Source: JAVVEG01 sp041751425
GTDB taxonomy: Bacteria; Pseudomonadota; Gammaproteobacteria; Pseudomonadales; Pseudohongiellaceae
Length of the DNA: 64,000 nt
Assembly (NCBI GenBank): GCA_041751425.1
Contig: JBGSXL010000007.1
Location: forward strand, 124,001 to 188,000
Direction of reading: 5' to 3'
Part shown: positions 35,016 to 44,718 of the stretch, piece by piece
How positions within the stretch are numbered: position 1 is the first letter of the stretch
How the letters are laid out: every line of letters starts with the position of its first letter
Position numbers and translations under genes: made by a program
Notes under the pieces: generated by a model
The model's input: only the letters and a program-made list of their open reading frames with translations
The model's database searches: none
What the model was told of the DNA's origin: nothing

Positions 35016-37061
35016 ATGAATAAGCAAGTTCAGAGCGGGACAGGCTCGATAAGACAGGCAGGAATGCCGATGGGCAGGACAGCCAAACGGTTGATACTCA
35101 CATTGTGTGCCGGTTTGGCAGCTCTCTCGGCGCAGGCGCAGGAGACTATCGAATGGGTTCATTTAGGTGGCAATGCGGATCATACCCGCTACTCGCCTGC
35201 CGCACAGATCAATAAGGATAATTTTGGCCAGTTGCGTGAGGCATGGGTCTGGGACGGTGCCAGCTTCAATGCCGCCAGCGGTCGCTCAACGCCCAGCTAT
35301 GTGGATGGTAAGCTGTTCACTGTGGCAGGAGCGCGCAGACATGTTGTTGCCATCGACCCCGAATCTGGTGAGACCATCTGGTCGTATCGTGAGCCCAACA
35401 CCTTCAGACACGAATACTCCATGCGCAAGGACTACGGCAAGGGCGTTGGCTATGCTGAAGTCGATGGTAAGGGTGTCGTTTATATCATCAGCCCCGCGTT
35501 TTTCCTGACGGCTCTGGATGCAGATACCGGAGCGCCATTACCAGGATTCGGCGAGCCGGTACCAGTTGACGGTTTTCCGCAAACTGGTGTGGTGGATTTG
35601 TTGAAAGATCTGGGCCATGAATATGACCCGTACTACGGAATTCCCAAGGAAATAGGATATGTCACAGCGTCGTCGCCACCCATCGTGGTCAACGGTGTTG
35701 TTGTGGTGGGTAACTCTGCAGAGCAGGGCTATAACCAATCCCGTATCGAGAATGTGCCCGGCGATGTGCTCGCTTATGATGCCAAAACCGGTGCGTTCAA
35801 GTGGAAGTTCAACGTGATTCCAGCCCCGGGTGAGTACGGCAGCGATACCTGGGAAGTCGACGGCAATCCGCGTGACCTGACAGGTGAAGTGTCACCCTGG
35901 GCGCCTTTGTCGGCCGACCCTGAACTGGGTCTGGTTTATATTCCCACGAATCCGCCCACAGTGGATTATTACGGTGGTCACGCCCCTGGCGACAATCTGT
36001 TTGGTACCAGCTTGATCGCGCTGGACGTGGAGACCGGCGAGCGGCGCTGGCATTTCCAGTTGGTGCATCATGATGTGTGGAACTACGACATCCCGACCGC
36101 TCCTGTATTGCTGGATGTGACGGTGGATGGACGTGAGATACCTGCTGTTGTGCAAGCGACCAAGCAGACTCTGTTGTTCGCCTTTAACCGCGAAACGGGA
36201 GAACCATTGTGGCCGATAGAAGAGAGACCAGTGCCACCTACCATGGTGCCCGGTGAGGTATTATCGCCAACACAGCCATTCCCGACTAAACCGCTGCCAC
36301 ACGATCTGCACGGTCTGACCGAGAATGATCTCATAGACTACACGCCGGAGCTCAGAGCACAGGCACTGGAAGTTTTGGCAGACTGGCAGATTGGCCCGTT
36401 GTATAACCCACCTCTGCATCGCGACAACCCCTTGGGCAAACGCGGCGCTTACTGGTGTCCGGGCGGTGGTGGTGGTACGAATATCACCAGTCCCGCAGTG
36501 GCAGACCCTGTGAACGGAATCATCTATCTGAGTTCACAAAGTGCCTGCAGTGCTGTGACACTATTGCCAGGTGCTGAGGCTGATCTGCGTTACAGAACCG
36601 ATGGTGGTACAACCACCACAGGCGTTACGCTTTCCCAGTATGCCAATGGCCCTGGCGCAGGTTCTCCGCGTCATCCGAGTGGCCTGCCATTGTGGAAGCC
36701 GCCCTACAGCCGTATCACAGCAGTGGACATGAATACCGGCGAACATTTGTGGATGATTCCGATTGGCGAAACGCCCGATCGCATTCGCAATAACCCGGCC
36801 TTGGCTGGTATTGACATTGGTAACACCGGCACCGGAGCACAAGCGCCGATGGTGGTGACTGCTACTATGCTGATCTATGCCGCTGACAGCAGTGATGGCA
36901 CGCCTTCATTGTTTGCGGTGGATAAAGCGACGGGTGAGCAGCTGGGCAAAATTACCGCCCCGGCCAACAGCCGCTACGGCATGATGACGTATGTGCACAA
37001 AGGCAAGCAGTATGTGATGCTGCAGACTGGCAGCAAATTGACTGCGATGGCTTTGCCGTAA
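35016..37061 (+). CDS. Secreted PQQ-dependent dehydrogenase, glucose dehydrogenase-like (copy 1)
   Basis: A 681-residue quinoprotein with an eight-bladed propeller built of repeats such as VYIPTNPPTVDYYG and LIALDVETGERRWHFQLVHH. The signal peptide cleaves near SAQAQE. The motif SPTQPFPTKPLP and the LIDYTPELRAQA segment are typical of the Gcd-like group. The five N-terminal membrane helices of E. coli Gcd are missing and there is no CxxCH haem motif, so it is a free periplasmic enzyme needing an outside electron acceptor. ATG 35016 is 10 nt after AGGAG. The substrate (sugar or alcohol) is unknown. No PQQ synthesis genes are in the window. Confidence 0.9.
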   Translation: MNKQVQSGTGSIRQAGMPMGRTAKRLILTLCAGLAALSAQAQETIEWVHLGGNADHTRYSPAAQINKDNFGQLREAWVWDGASFNAASGRSTPSYVDGKLFTVAGARRHVVAIDPESGETIWSYREPNTFRHEYSMRKDYGKGVGYAEVDGKGVVYIISPAFFLTALDADTGAPLPGFGEPVPVDGFPQTGVVDLLKDLGHEYDPYYGIPKEIGYVTASSPPIVVNGVVVVGNSAEQGYNQSRIENVPGDVLAYDAKTGAFKWKFNVIPAPGEYGSDTWEVDGNPRDLTGEVSPWAPLSADPELGLVYIPTNPPTVDYYGGHAPGDNLFGTSLIALDVETGERRWHFQLVHHDVWNYDIPTAPVLLDVTVDGREIPAVVQATKQTLLFAFNRETGEPLWPIEERPVPPTMVPGEVLSPTQPFPTKPLPHDLHGLTENDLIDYTPELRAQALEVLADWQIGPLYNPPLHRDNPLGKRGAYWCPGGGGGTNITSPAVADPVNGIIYLSSQSACSAVTLLPGAEADLRYRTDGGTTTTGVTLSQYANGPGAGSPRHPSGLPLWKPPYSRITAVDMNTGEHLWMIPIGETPDRIRNNPALAGIDIGNTGTGAQAPMVVTATMLIYAADSSDGTPSLFAVDKATGEQLGKITAPANSRYGMMTYVHKGKQYVMLQTGSKLTAMALP

Positions 37062-37454
37062 CCTTGATATAACTTCGACATAGCTGGTGGTCACCCCACG
37101 GGGTGGCCGCTGGCGATGCCGGGATGTTTACATTCGACAATTTCTCTTATCTCTCTCAGTTCACTCTCAACCCTCGCCCAACTTCCTCTCCAGACATGTA
37201 ACGATTTGTGACCGCGTGTCACGCTTTCGCCACACAAATCCTGAATTGAAACAAGCTGTTCACAGGTCTCTGCTACATAGCTGTCCCAGCCCGCAAACCA
37301 GCCTATTTGTTGGACTTGCCCGGATAGCTGGGGTATTCTCGACCGTTCTATTTCATGCTGAAAAGATGAATGGGATTGATCGTGCAGCGTTTCCAGGAGC
37401 TGCGTTTTACAAGATTGCTAAGCAACGAAATTCGACTCAACGAGGAGAAGTATA
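37062..37454 (+). promoter_or_regulatory. 393-bp gap between the two PQQ dehydrogenase genes
   Basis: No gene-like frame was seen. Just after the first gene is a stem GGTCACCCC-AC-GGGGTGGCC (one G-T pair), possibly a processing hairpin. Further along, GTGAC-CGCGT-GTCAC (37208-37222) is a perfect 5+5 inverted repeat preceded by TTT. It resembles a dimeric regulator site, with one base too many between half-sites for standard CRP. The gap suggests that copy 2 has its own promoter; a good ribosome binding site GAGGAGAAG precedes ATG 37455. Confidence 0.4.
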
Positions 37455-39503
37455 ATGATAAGAAAACATGGTGAGTTGGGAGCTATGCCAGACAGCACCA
37501 GACCGCAGTGGTTGTCTCGTGGCCAGCGCCTGGCGACAATGGTTGCACTCAGCTTGACCGCTGTGGCAACTGGTACTCTCAATGCGCAGGAGACTGTAGA
37601 GTGGGTTCACCTGGGTGGCGATGCGGATCATGCCCGCTATTCCCCGGCCTCACAGATCAATGCTGAAAATTTCGAAAACTTGAAGGAAGCCTGGGTTTGG
37701 GATGGTGCCAGTTTCGACGCTTCCAGTGGTCGTTCAACGCCCAGCTATGTAGATGGCAAATTGTTCACTGTGGCTGGTCCTCGTCGTCACATAATAGCTA
37801 TCGATCCAGAAAGCGGCGAGACCATCTGGTCTTATCGTGAGCCCAACACCTTCCGTTACGAGTACTCAATGCGCGCCGACTACGGCAAGGGCGTTGCGTA
37901 TGGCAAAGTGGATGGCAAAGGCGTTATTTATATGTCCACACCGGCCTTCTTCCTGATCGCTCTGGACGCTGAAACTGGTGCTCCTCTGGAAGGGTTCGGC
38001 AAGCAGGTTCCGGTAGAAGGTTTCCCCGAGCACGGTGTTGTTGACCTGCTGGCAGACCTGGGTCATGAGTATGACCCGTACTACGGTATCCCTAAAGAAG
38101 TCGGTTACATCACTTCTTCATCGCCACCCATCGTTGTTGGTGATGTTGTGATAGTCAGCAACTCGGCTGAGCAGGGATATAACCAGTCACGTATCGAAAA
38201 CGTGCCAGGTGATATTCTTGCATATGATACGAAGACCGGTGAGTTTCTGTGGAAGTTCAACGTTATTCCTGATGTCGGCGAGTTCGGCATTGAGACATGG
38301 GATCACCCGAACCCACGAGAATTAACAGGCGAAGTTTCTTCCTGGGCGCCAATGTCGGCCGATGCCGAGCTGGGCATAGTTTATATCCCCACCAATGGAC
38401 CAACCATCGATTTCTACGGCGGCTTCCGTGGCGGTGATGGCTTGTACGGCACCAGCCTGATTGCACTGGATGTGAAAACCGGCGAGCGCAAGTGGCATTT
38501 CCAGTTAGTACGCCATGACGTATGGAACTATGACACACCAACAGCACCTGTGTTGCTGGATGTGACCATTGATGGCCAGTCTATTCCTGCTGTCGCGCAA
38601 GTGACTAAACAGTCGTTTACTTACGCATTCAACCGCGAGACCGGTGAGCCATTGTGGCCGATTGTTGATCGTCCTGTGCCACAATCAAAGATCCCTGGCG
38701 AGAAACTGGCTGCTACACAGCCATTCCCGACCAAACCCGCGCCTTATGATATTCAGGGTCTGAACGAAGACAATCTGATCGATTACACGCCCGAGCTGCG
38801 TGCTGAAGCAATTGCTGCGCTCGCAGATTGGGATATCGGCCCGTTGTTCCAGCCACCACTGCATCGCGATAACCCAGAGGGCAAGCGCGGTTCACTGTGG
38901 TGTCCTGGTGACGTTGGTGGCGTGAATATCAGTGGTCCTGCTGCGGCAGATCCCAACACTGGCGTTTTGTATGTCACTTCATTGAGTGGCTGTACATCAC
39001 GCACAGTGGTGACTGGCGAAGAAGCTGATCTGCGTTACGCGACTGATGGTGGCACAACAACGACTGGCGTCACGTTATCTCAATACGCGACGGGCATTGG
39101 CGGTGGTGGACCACGCGGACCGCAGGGCCTGCCATTTTTCAAGCCTCCCTATAGCCGTATCACTGCTATCGACATGAACACAGGTGAGCATCTGTGGATG
39201 ATTCCTGTCGGCGAAACGCCTGACCGTATCAGAAATCACCCGGCACTTGCCGGCATCGACATTGGCAATACAGGTACGGGTGCCCACGCACCGATGACTG
39301 TGACTGCCACCATGTTGATCTATGCGTCACAAGCAAGCGACGGTTCTCCGCATTTGTTTGCGGTGGACAAGTCGACTGGCGAGCAGTTGGGCAAAGTGGC
39401 AGTACCGGAAAACAGCCGTTACGGCATGATGACCTATGTCCACAAGGGCAAGCAGTACATCATGTTGCAAACTGGCAGCACATTGACCGCAGTATCACTG
39501 TAA
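37455..39503 (+). CDS. Secreted PQQ-dependent dehydrogenase, glucose dehydrogenase-like (copy 2)
   Basis: A 682-residue paralogue of the preceding gene, alignable end to end with few gaps. Examples are VEWVHLGGDADHARYSP against IEWVHLGGNADHTRYSP, and near-identical PFPTKPAPYD and GETPDRIRNHPALAGIDIGN segments. The signal peptide ends near TLNAQE. It also lacks membrane helices and a haem motif. Differences cluster in loops around the putative active site (for example GGFRGGDGLYG against GGHAPGDNLFG), which suggests a shifted substrate range. Followed by a strong terminator. Confidence 0.9.
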   Translation: MIRKHGELGAMPDSTRPQWLSRGQRLATMVALSLTAVATGTLNAQETVEWVHLGGDADHARYSPASQINAENFENLKEAWVWDGASFDASSGRSTPSYVDGKLFTVAGPRRHIIAIDPESGETIWSYREPNTFRYEYSMRADYGKGVAYGKVDGKGVIYMSTPAFFLIALDAETGAPLEGFGKQVPVEGFPEHGVVDLLADLGHEYDPYYGIPKEVGYITSSSPPIVVGDVVIVSNSAEQGYNQSRIENVPGDILAYDTKTGEFLWKFNVIPDVGEFGIETWDHPNPRELTGEVSSWAPMSADAELGIVYIPTNGPTIDFYGGFRGGDGLYGTSLIALDVKTGERKWHFQLVRHDVWNYDTPTAPVLLDVTIDGQSIPAVAQVTKQSFTYAFNRETGEPLWPIVDRPVPQSKIPGEKLAATQPFPTKPAPYDIQGLNEDNLIDYTPELRAEAIAALADWDIGPLFQPPLHRDNPEGKRGSLWCPGDVGGVNISGPAAADPNTGVLYVTSLSGCTSRTVVTGEEADLRYATDGGTTTTGVTLSQYATGIGGGGPRGPQGLPFFKPPYSRITAIDMNTGEHLWMIPVGETPDRIRNHPALAGIDIGNTGTGAHAPMTVTATMLIYASQASDGSPHLFAVDKSTGEQLGKVAVPENSRYGMMTYVHKGKQYIMLQTGSTLTAVSL

Positions 39504-39574
39504 ACAAACCTGCAAAGGTTGCGGACTAAGTGCGTGTTTATCAGCATCGGGTTTGCAACCAGGCAGCAGTACAG

Positions 39575-39625
39575 AAAATGACAGCGTTGACCGGGAAGTT
39601 TTCCCCTGTTGGCCCTGTCATTTTT
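39575..39625 (+). terminator. Rho-independent terminator after PQQ dehydrogenase copy 2
   Basis: AAAATGACAG (39575-39584) pairs with CTGTCATTTT (39615-39624), with a smaller inner stem GGGAA/TTCCC. The right arm merges into TTTTT and the left arm into AAAA, so it could also work on the other strand. Confidence 0.85.
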
Positions 39626-39670
39626 GTTTATACTCATTCAAAAACAACAACACGTGAGAGGTAGTTCGCA

Positions 39671-41137
39671 ATGAACCGCATAGAAGATCAGGATGGCACC
39701 CGACTTCCCATCAAGATAGACAGCACCTCCAACGGCGAATACGCGCCCATGCCACTCTCCGACCACAATATTCGTGGCAACGAGCTGGCGCATCAATGGG
39801 CCAGCGAGAATGCCAGACGCAGCGGCGTCAGCAGACGCAAATTCCTGGTCTCCAGCTGTGGAGCAGCCAGCACCCTGTTGGCTTTCAATGCAGCGAATGC
39901 CGCCGTGGGCAGAACAGGCGGTTTCTACGACATCAGCACAAGCAGTGCGTTGGACCCGCATCTGGCAGAATCCGAAGTGGGGGGCGATGAGTTCATTTTC
40001 GATGTGCAGGGTCATTACGTAAATCCTAACGGGGCGTGGCTGCAGTTATTGCCAGAAACCTCGCGTCCCTACTCAGGCATGCCGAAAGCCAGTTGCGATC
40101 TCAACACGAATCCCAGCGATCGCAGCTATCTGAACTGTCTGACCTCCGATGAGTTTATCAAGGATATTTTCCTCGACAGCGACACCGACATCATGGTGCT
40201 CAGCTTTGTGCCCTCCACGCGTGAGAGTGAGCCGGTAACGATTGAGGACGCTAATGAAACCCGCAATATTGTTGCGCAATTGGACGGCAGTAAGCGTCTG
40301 ATGATTCATGGCCGTGTTAACCCTAATCAGGATGGCGATATAGAAGCGATGGACGAGCTTGCCGCGAACTGGGACATCTGCGCGTTCAAGACTTACACGC
40401 AATTCGGGCCAGGTGGCATTGGTTTCTGGCTGCACGAAGATCCGGGCCTTGCGATGATCGAGAAAGCCCGCAGTCTGGGCGTGAAGAATATCTGTATTCA
40501 TAAAGGCCTGCCGTTCGGACCACGTTCCATCGAGCACAGCCGTTGTGATGATATCGGCGTCGTCGCAAAAATGTATCCCGATATGAATTTCCTCGTTTAT
40601 CACTCAGGTTATGACAATTCGGTTACCGAGCAGGAGTTTGCTGCCGGCGCCAATCGTATGGGCATTGACTCCCTGATTCAATCTCTGCTCGACAATGAGG
40701 TGGAGAAGAACAGCAATGTGTATGCGGAATTGGGAAGTACCTGGCGCTTATTAATGCAGAATCCGGATAACGCCGCACATTCGCTGGGTAAACTGTTCAA
40801 GTATGTGGGTGAGGATAATGTGCTCTGGGGCACGGACTCAATCTGGTATGGTTCACCGCAGGATCAGATTCAGGCATTCCGCACTTTCCAGATTTCCACA
40901 GAGTATCAGGAGCAATTCGGTTATCCGGCAATAACACCGGAACTGCGGCGCAAAGTGTTTGGTCTGAATGCGGCTAAACCCTATGAGATATCAGCAACAG
41001 AGATTGCTGCGATTCTGAGCAAGGATAAACTCTCGCAGCAGCGCCTGGCCTACGCCGAAAACCCGCAACCGCATTTCCAGACTTATGGTCCGAAAACGCG
41101 ACGCCAGTTTCTTAATTTCCTGAAGTTGGGGGGCTGA
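39671..41137 (+). CDS. Tat-exported amidohydrolase-2 family protein with a changed metal motif
   Basis: A 488-residue protein. A twin-arginine signal SRRKFLVSSCGAASTLLA starts about 55 residues in, after an unusually long N-region. The body is a TIM-barrel amidohydrolase of the amidohydrolase_2 type: CIHKGLPFG, FLVYHSGYD and VLWGTDSIWYGSPQ give two metal-ligand histidines and the catalytic Asp. The first motif, normally HxH, reads FDVQGHYV, so one His is replaced by Gln. It could bind metal differently, be a decarboxylase or lactonase-like member, or be inactive. The gene follows the PQQ dehydrogenases after a terminator. It overlaps the convergent gene by 26 bp. Confidence 0.82.
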   Translation: MNRIEDQDGTRLPIKIDSTSNGEYAPMPLSDHNIRGNELAHQWASENARRSGVSRRKFLVSSCGAASTLLAFNAANAAVGRTGGFYDISTSSALDPHLAESEVGGDEFIFDVQGHYVNPNGAWLQLLPETSRPYSGMPKASCDLNTNPSDRSYLNCLTSDEFIKDIFLDSDTDIMVLSFVPSTRESEPVTIEDANETRNIVAQLDGSKRLMIHGRVNPNQDGDIEAMDELAANWDICAFKTYTQFGPGGIGFWLHEDPGLAMIEKARSLGVKNICIHKGLPFGPRSIEHSRCDDIGVVAKMYPDMNFLVYHSGYDNSVTEQEFAAGANRMGIDSLIQSLLDNEVEKNSNVYAELGSTWRLLMQNPDNAAHSLGKLFKYVGEDNVLWGTDSIWYGSPQDQIQAFRTFQISTEYQEQFGYPAITPELRRKVFGLNAAKPYEISATEIAAILSKDKLSQQRLAYAENPQPHFQTYGPKTRRQFLNFLKLGG

Positions 41138-43022
41138 TAGGCCTCAAATCAATCACATCGAATACTGCGGGATTGGAATTGGGTAAAAACTCCAATTCGA
41201 TCTCGTAGTACTGTGTTTCCTCGCTAGTTAGTAACAAGGACGCCCGCGGAATTCTGACACGCCCCGTGGCATTGCTGAATACAACTGTCTCACTCGTGAT
41301 TGCGTCATCTGGCAGTGACTGCAGTGAAATCAGTTTCAGCCTGTAGCTGACCGCATCCAGCATCTCCAGATTTACCGTGTAGCGCTTCCCATCAACTGCC
41401 ACGCTGGGTATATGCAGGGTCCTCTCGAAAAAACTGGTTTGGGTCAGCGGGCGTTCCGGCTTCTCTGATGCTGAGCGTACCAACCAGGTGCTGAAAAGAT
41501 AATATTGTGCTGCGGTATATGTTTCTCTGTACAAACCACTGGGTTCCACAAATAAAAAGCCTGCGGGTCTGTTGGGTCGCAGATACAACACCGAGATTTG
41601 TTCCGAAAAGTTTTCAGACTGCGCCGGCAGATCGCTGACAACGGCCTGCAGAACTGGACTGGAGATTGAAGTTTCAACCTCATCAATCATTGCCATGAAA
41701 TCTAACAGTGCCTGATTAACGGCGGACTCACGCGGGGTGTGAAGCATATATCCGAAAGCACTGATACCGGTGGCGTGCAGGTGATTGAGCAGTAGAGTCT
41801 CTACTTGCATCGAGCTGGCAATGCTGAAGCCTGCGAAGCGACCACCGGGGCTGGTCTCCTGTTGTACTTCATGCAGTGACATGCTTTTTGACTGCGACAA
41901 GTGCATCCAGTCGTTGCCGGTATTAGGATCATGCAACAATAGTGCATCGCCTGTTGTTGCAAAATCTGCATTGCGTAGTGGTTGGCGTTGCGGGATTTCG
42001 GCGGTCGCAGGGTTTGGAGAAACACCACTATCCTCGGTGGTTACCATGATCTCGATTGCAGTGGCATCAATGTTAAAGGTGACCTGACGTCCCAGATGAT
42101 CCAACGCATAAAATACCGGTGGGTAAAGTTTCAACACACCTGGCTTCAATAGTTCATTCTTGTAATAGAAATTTCCCAGATCGAGCATCCTTTCGACGCC
42201 ACTGTTGAAAACGGCTGGGCCAGTCAACTGGCAATCAGTCCGGCAATTGCGATAGTCATACGAGTCCCCATGCTCACCATGTTGCGCAGACAGACTCATG
42301 AGTCTAAGTTGCGTTAATCTGTGTTCACCATTGTTTTTCAATGTGGCGCTTACGTTGAAATGATCGCCTGCGCGCAATATTGTTGGATAGTGTAGTTGCC
42401 CCTGTACATCCGTTGACGGGAATCCCGCCTGCTCACTGTCTATGGTGAGATCAGCAAACTTCGCTGGGTATTCGCCTCCCGGAGAGCCTGCAATCCTGAC
42501 CACATTCTTGTCGAGATAAAGATACTGGGATGGCTCTTGTCCGGGCAGTCCCGATAAACTCAGGCGCATCATGGTAAAGAATATCAGGGTGTCTTCAGGG
42601 GCCATGTCACCCATAGTAATGCGCCATGCGCGCAGGACTAAAGATTCTCCCGGCCGCAATGGAAATTCTCCGGATTCCAGGCAAGCAAATGATTCACAGC
42701 CCAGCGGCCTTTGCGTGATAGGTACAAATTTTGGTGGGTTATCAATAGACCAGAAAATGGGCTCCCCGGGAGCGAAACCCGGTGTATAGCCAATGTAGCC
42801 GCCCGAATAGCCACCGCCACTCACCCCGGTAACGGTGATGCCTGACCCGGTCGGATTGGTTAGTTCAATCAATAACTCATCGGATGCGCCGGGCTCCAGA
42901 AAAGCGACCGGATTGAGCACCCTGGCTTCCACCTGCGGCTGCGCCTGCGCCTCTGTGGCAAAGGCGAGCAGTGACAGGATGAAAAATACTGTGGGTGAAG
43001 ACAAATAACGACTGCGCTCCAT
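41112..43022 (-). CDS. Secreted protein of unknown function, beta-rich with a PEP-CTERM-associated-type domain
   Basis: I do not recognise this 636-residue protein as a named family. A signal peptide (MERSRYLSSPTVFFILSLLA, cleaved near EAQAQP) is followed by an Ig-like region, LEPGASDELLIELTNPTGSG, and another from about residue 200 (ILRAGDHFNVSATLKNNG). The later segment LLHDPNTGNDWMHLSQSKS with GGRFAGFSIASSMQVE looks like the domain often found in PEP-CTERM exosortase substrates. No PEP-CTERM tail or other anchor is present, as it ends SPPTSGN. GGGAGG lies 8 nt before ATG 43022. It probably shares a transcript with the CocE hydrolase upstream. Confidence 0.7.
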   Translation of the reverse strand: MERSRYLSSPTVFFILSLLAFATEAQAQPQVEARVLNPVAFLEPGASDELLIELTNPTGSGITVTGVSGGGYSGGYIGYTPGFAPGEPIFWSIDNPPKFVPITQRPLGCESFACLESGEFPLRPGESLVLRAWRITMGDMAPEDTLIFFTMMRLSLSGLPGQEPSQYLYLDKNVVRIAGSPGGEYPAKFADLTIDSEQAGFPSTDVQGQLHYPTILRAGDHFNVSATLKNNGEHRLTQLRLMSLSAQHGEHGDSYDYRNCRTDCQLTGPAVFNSGVERMLDLGNFYYKNELLKPGVLKLYPPVFYALDHLGRQVTFNIDATAIEIMVTTEDSGVSPNPATAEIPQRQPLRNADFATTGDALLLHDPNTGNDWMHLSQSKSMSLHEVQQETSPGGRFAGFSIASSMQVETLLLNHLHATGISAFGYMLHTPRESAVNQALLDFMAMIDEVETSISSPVLQAVVSDLPAQSENFSEQISVLYLRPNRPAGFLFVEPSGLYRETYTAAQYYLFSTWLVRSASEKPERPLTQTSFFERTLHIPSVAVDGKRYTVNLEMLDAVSYRLKLISLQSLPDDAITSETVVFSNATGRVRIPRASLLLTSEETQYYEIELEFLPNSNPAVFDVIDLRPISPPTSGN

Positions 43023-43065
43023 GGTTGCTACCTCCCTTACTGCCATTATTTTTAGGGCAAGTTAA

Positions 43066-44718
43066 TCACAACTCAGTCACAACGGGCAGGATAATCGCCG
43101 ACGGTCTTTGTGCATCAAAATATACCGTATTGTTCGCAACTTTAGCCGGTGTGTTCAGATCGTCCAGTGCTGCGCCATTATTTGGATTAACCGCGAAACG
43201 GGGATAGTTGCTGGAACTGATTTGTACGCCAATGCGATGACCCTTCTCGAAAGTCTGCGCCGTACTCCACATATTGATGGTCAGCTTCTCAATGGCGCCT
43301 GGTGTCATCAATTTAACATCTTCGGGATTCTGACCATTGCGGAAACGCGCACGAATGGGGTAATCCAGAATCAGTGCTTCGTAACCGTCAGGATAAATAT
43401 CAACCAGCTTGACGACGAAGTCGGTGTCCAGCACATCAGTGGATACATACAGCTCCATATCGATGTGACCCGCGACGATGACATCCTCCTGCAGCTCCGG
43501 CGTCCGGAAACGCAGATAATCCTGGCGCTCGCCAATCTCGCGCTGATCACGCGGACCCACATCGGCACCCAGATTCTGACCACCAACAGTTGGCACTGGA
43601 TTGGCCGGGTCAAACTGATAGCTCAATGAAGCTGAGTCAGCGGTGGGCACAGAAGTGCTGATAGAGCCACCGGGCTGCAGATAGAATTTAGTCAGTTGAT
43701 GCGCAGGTGGCCATGTATCTGTTTTGATCACGCGATTGTTTGCTGATGATGCCCCTTTGCGCGCCGCAGCCATCATGTAATAGCTGACAGGTGGTTCATC
43801 CATAATGCCGTTGTCGATATCCTTCAGCCAGTAATCCCACCAGCGCAGCTGTTCCTGAATATCACCGCTGATCAGGCCGCTGTCCGGATAGGAGAGATCC
43901 CCCTGCAATGCGCCATGGCCGAAAGCGCCCATGAACAGCTTCTGCTTGCCACGTGCGCTCTCATGACCTTCGTTCTGTAGATAGAGGTAGTTGTACAGCG
44001 AACCTTCGGCGTAGATATCGTGCCAGCCACCCACGTTGTACACGGGAATCTGCACATTGTGGCGATGAAACAGGAAATCCGTTGCGCGCCAGCCTTCGTC
44101 AAGCACGGCGCGTGTTTTGTATTCGGCGATTTTTTCTTCACTGATGCCCTGCCCACGCAGCCAGCCACCCGAATGGCTCTCCTTGAATACCCCACCGACG
44201 AAGCGTGAACGGTAGAACAGGCTGTCCGGCGCCACTGTGACATAGGCAGCCGTCAAATGCGGAGGGGCCGCTGCCGCAGCCAGGTTGGACGTAATACCGG
44301 GTGCTGAGGTGCCGAATATGCCGATCTTGCCGTTGCTGAATTCCTGCGCGGCTATCCACTCCACCGTGTCGTAGCCATCGGGAATATCCACCTCGAATGG
44401 TTGATCCACACCTTCGGACTCATAGCGACCACGGACATCCTGGGAAACCAGCGCATAGCCGCGGTCGTTATAGGTCTTTGCGCTGTTGTTGGCGCCGTTC
44501 TTGTTGTATGGCGTGCGCGTCAGCACTACCGGCCAGGGGCCCTCACCCGCAGGCAAATAGATATTGGTGGCCAGATTCACGCCGTCGCGCATGGGCACCA
44601 TGACTGTCTGCGAGGTCTGAGCGCTGGCTGTCACGCTCAACAGGATAGCCAGCATGCCCGTTAAAAGCAGTGCTGAGGCTGGTCTGAGAAGTTTTAAACG
44701 AGGTATTCCTGTGAACAT
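43066..44718 (-). CDS. Exported CocE/NonD-type alpha/beta hydrolase
   Basis: A 550-residue exported hydrolase of the X-Pro dipeptidyl-peptidase S15/cocaine esterase family. The signal peptide ends near VTASAQ. VPMRDGVNLATNIYLP and VSQDVRGRYESEG are conserved family segments. The nucleophile elbow is GIFGTSAPG (Ser about residue 141). The C-terminal jelly-roll domain has LYVSTDVLDTDFVVKLVDIYPDG. Members cut peptides, esters or beta-lactam amide bonds; the substrate here is unknown. It lies 43 bp ahead of the unknown secreted protein on the same strand. Confidence 0.9.
   Translation of the reverse strand: MFTGIPRLKLLRPASALLLTGMLAILLSVTASAQTSQTVMVPMRDGVNLATNIYLPAGEGPWPVVLTRTPYNKNGANNSAKTYNDRGYALVSQDVRGRYESEGVDQPFEVDIPDGYDTVEWIAAQEFSNGKIGIFGTSAPGITSNLAAAAAPPHLTAAYVTVAPDSLFYRSRFVGGVFKESHSGGWLRGQGISEEKIAEYKTRAVLDEGWRATDFLFHRHNVQIPVYNVGGWHDIYAEGSLYNYLYLQNEGHESARGKQKLFMGAFGHGALQGDLSYPDSGLISGDIQEQLRWWDYWLKDIDNGIMDEPPVSYYMMAAARKGASSANNRVIKTDTWPPAHQLTKFYLQPGGSISTSVPTADSASLSYQFDPANPVPTVGGQNLGADVGPRDQREIGERQDYLRFRTPELQEDVIVAGHIDMELYVSTDVLDTDFVVKLVDIYPDGYEALILDYPIRARFRNGQNPEDVKLMTPGAIEKLTINMWSTAQTFEKGHRIGVQISSSNYPRFAVNPNNGAALDDLNTPAKVANNTVYFDAQRPSAIILPVVTEL

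Noticed and set aside
37208..37222. CRP site upstream of PQQ dehydrogenase copy 2
   Set aside because: The half-sites fit but the spacing is seven bases instead of six, so I list it only as an inverted repeat.
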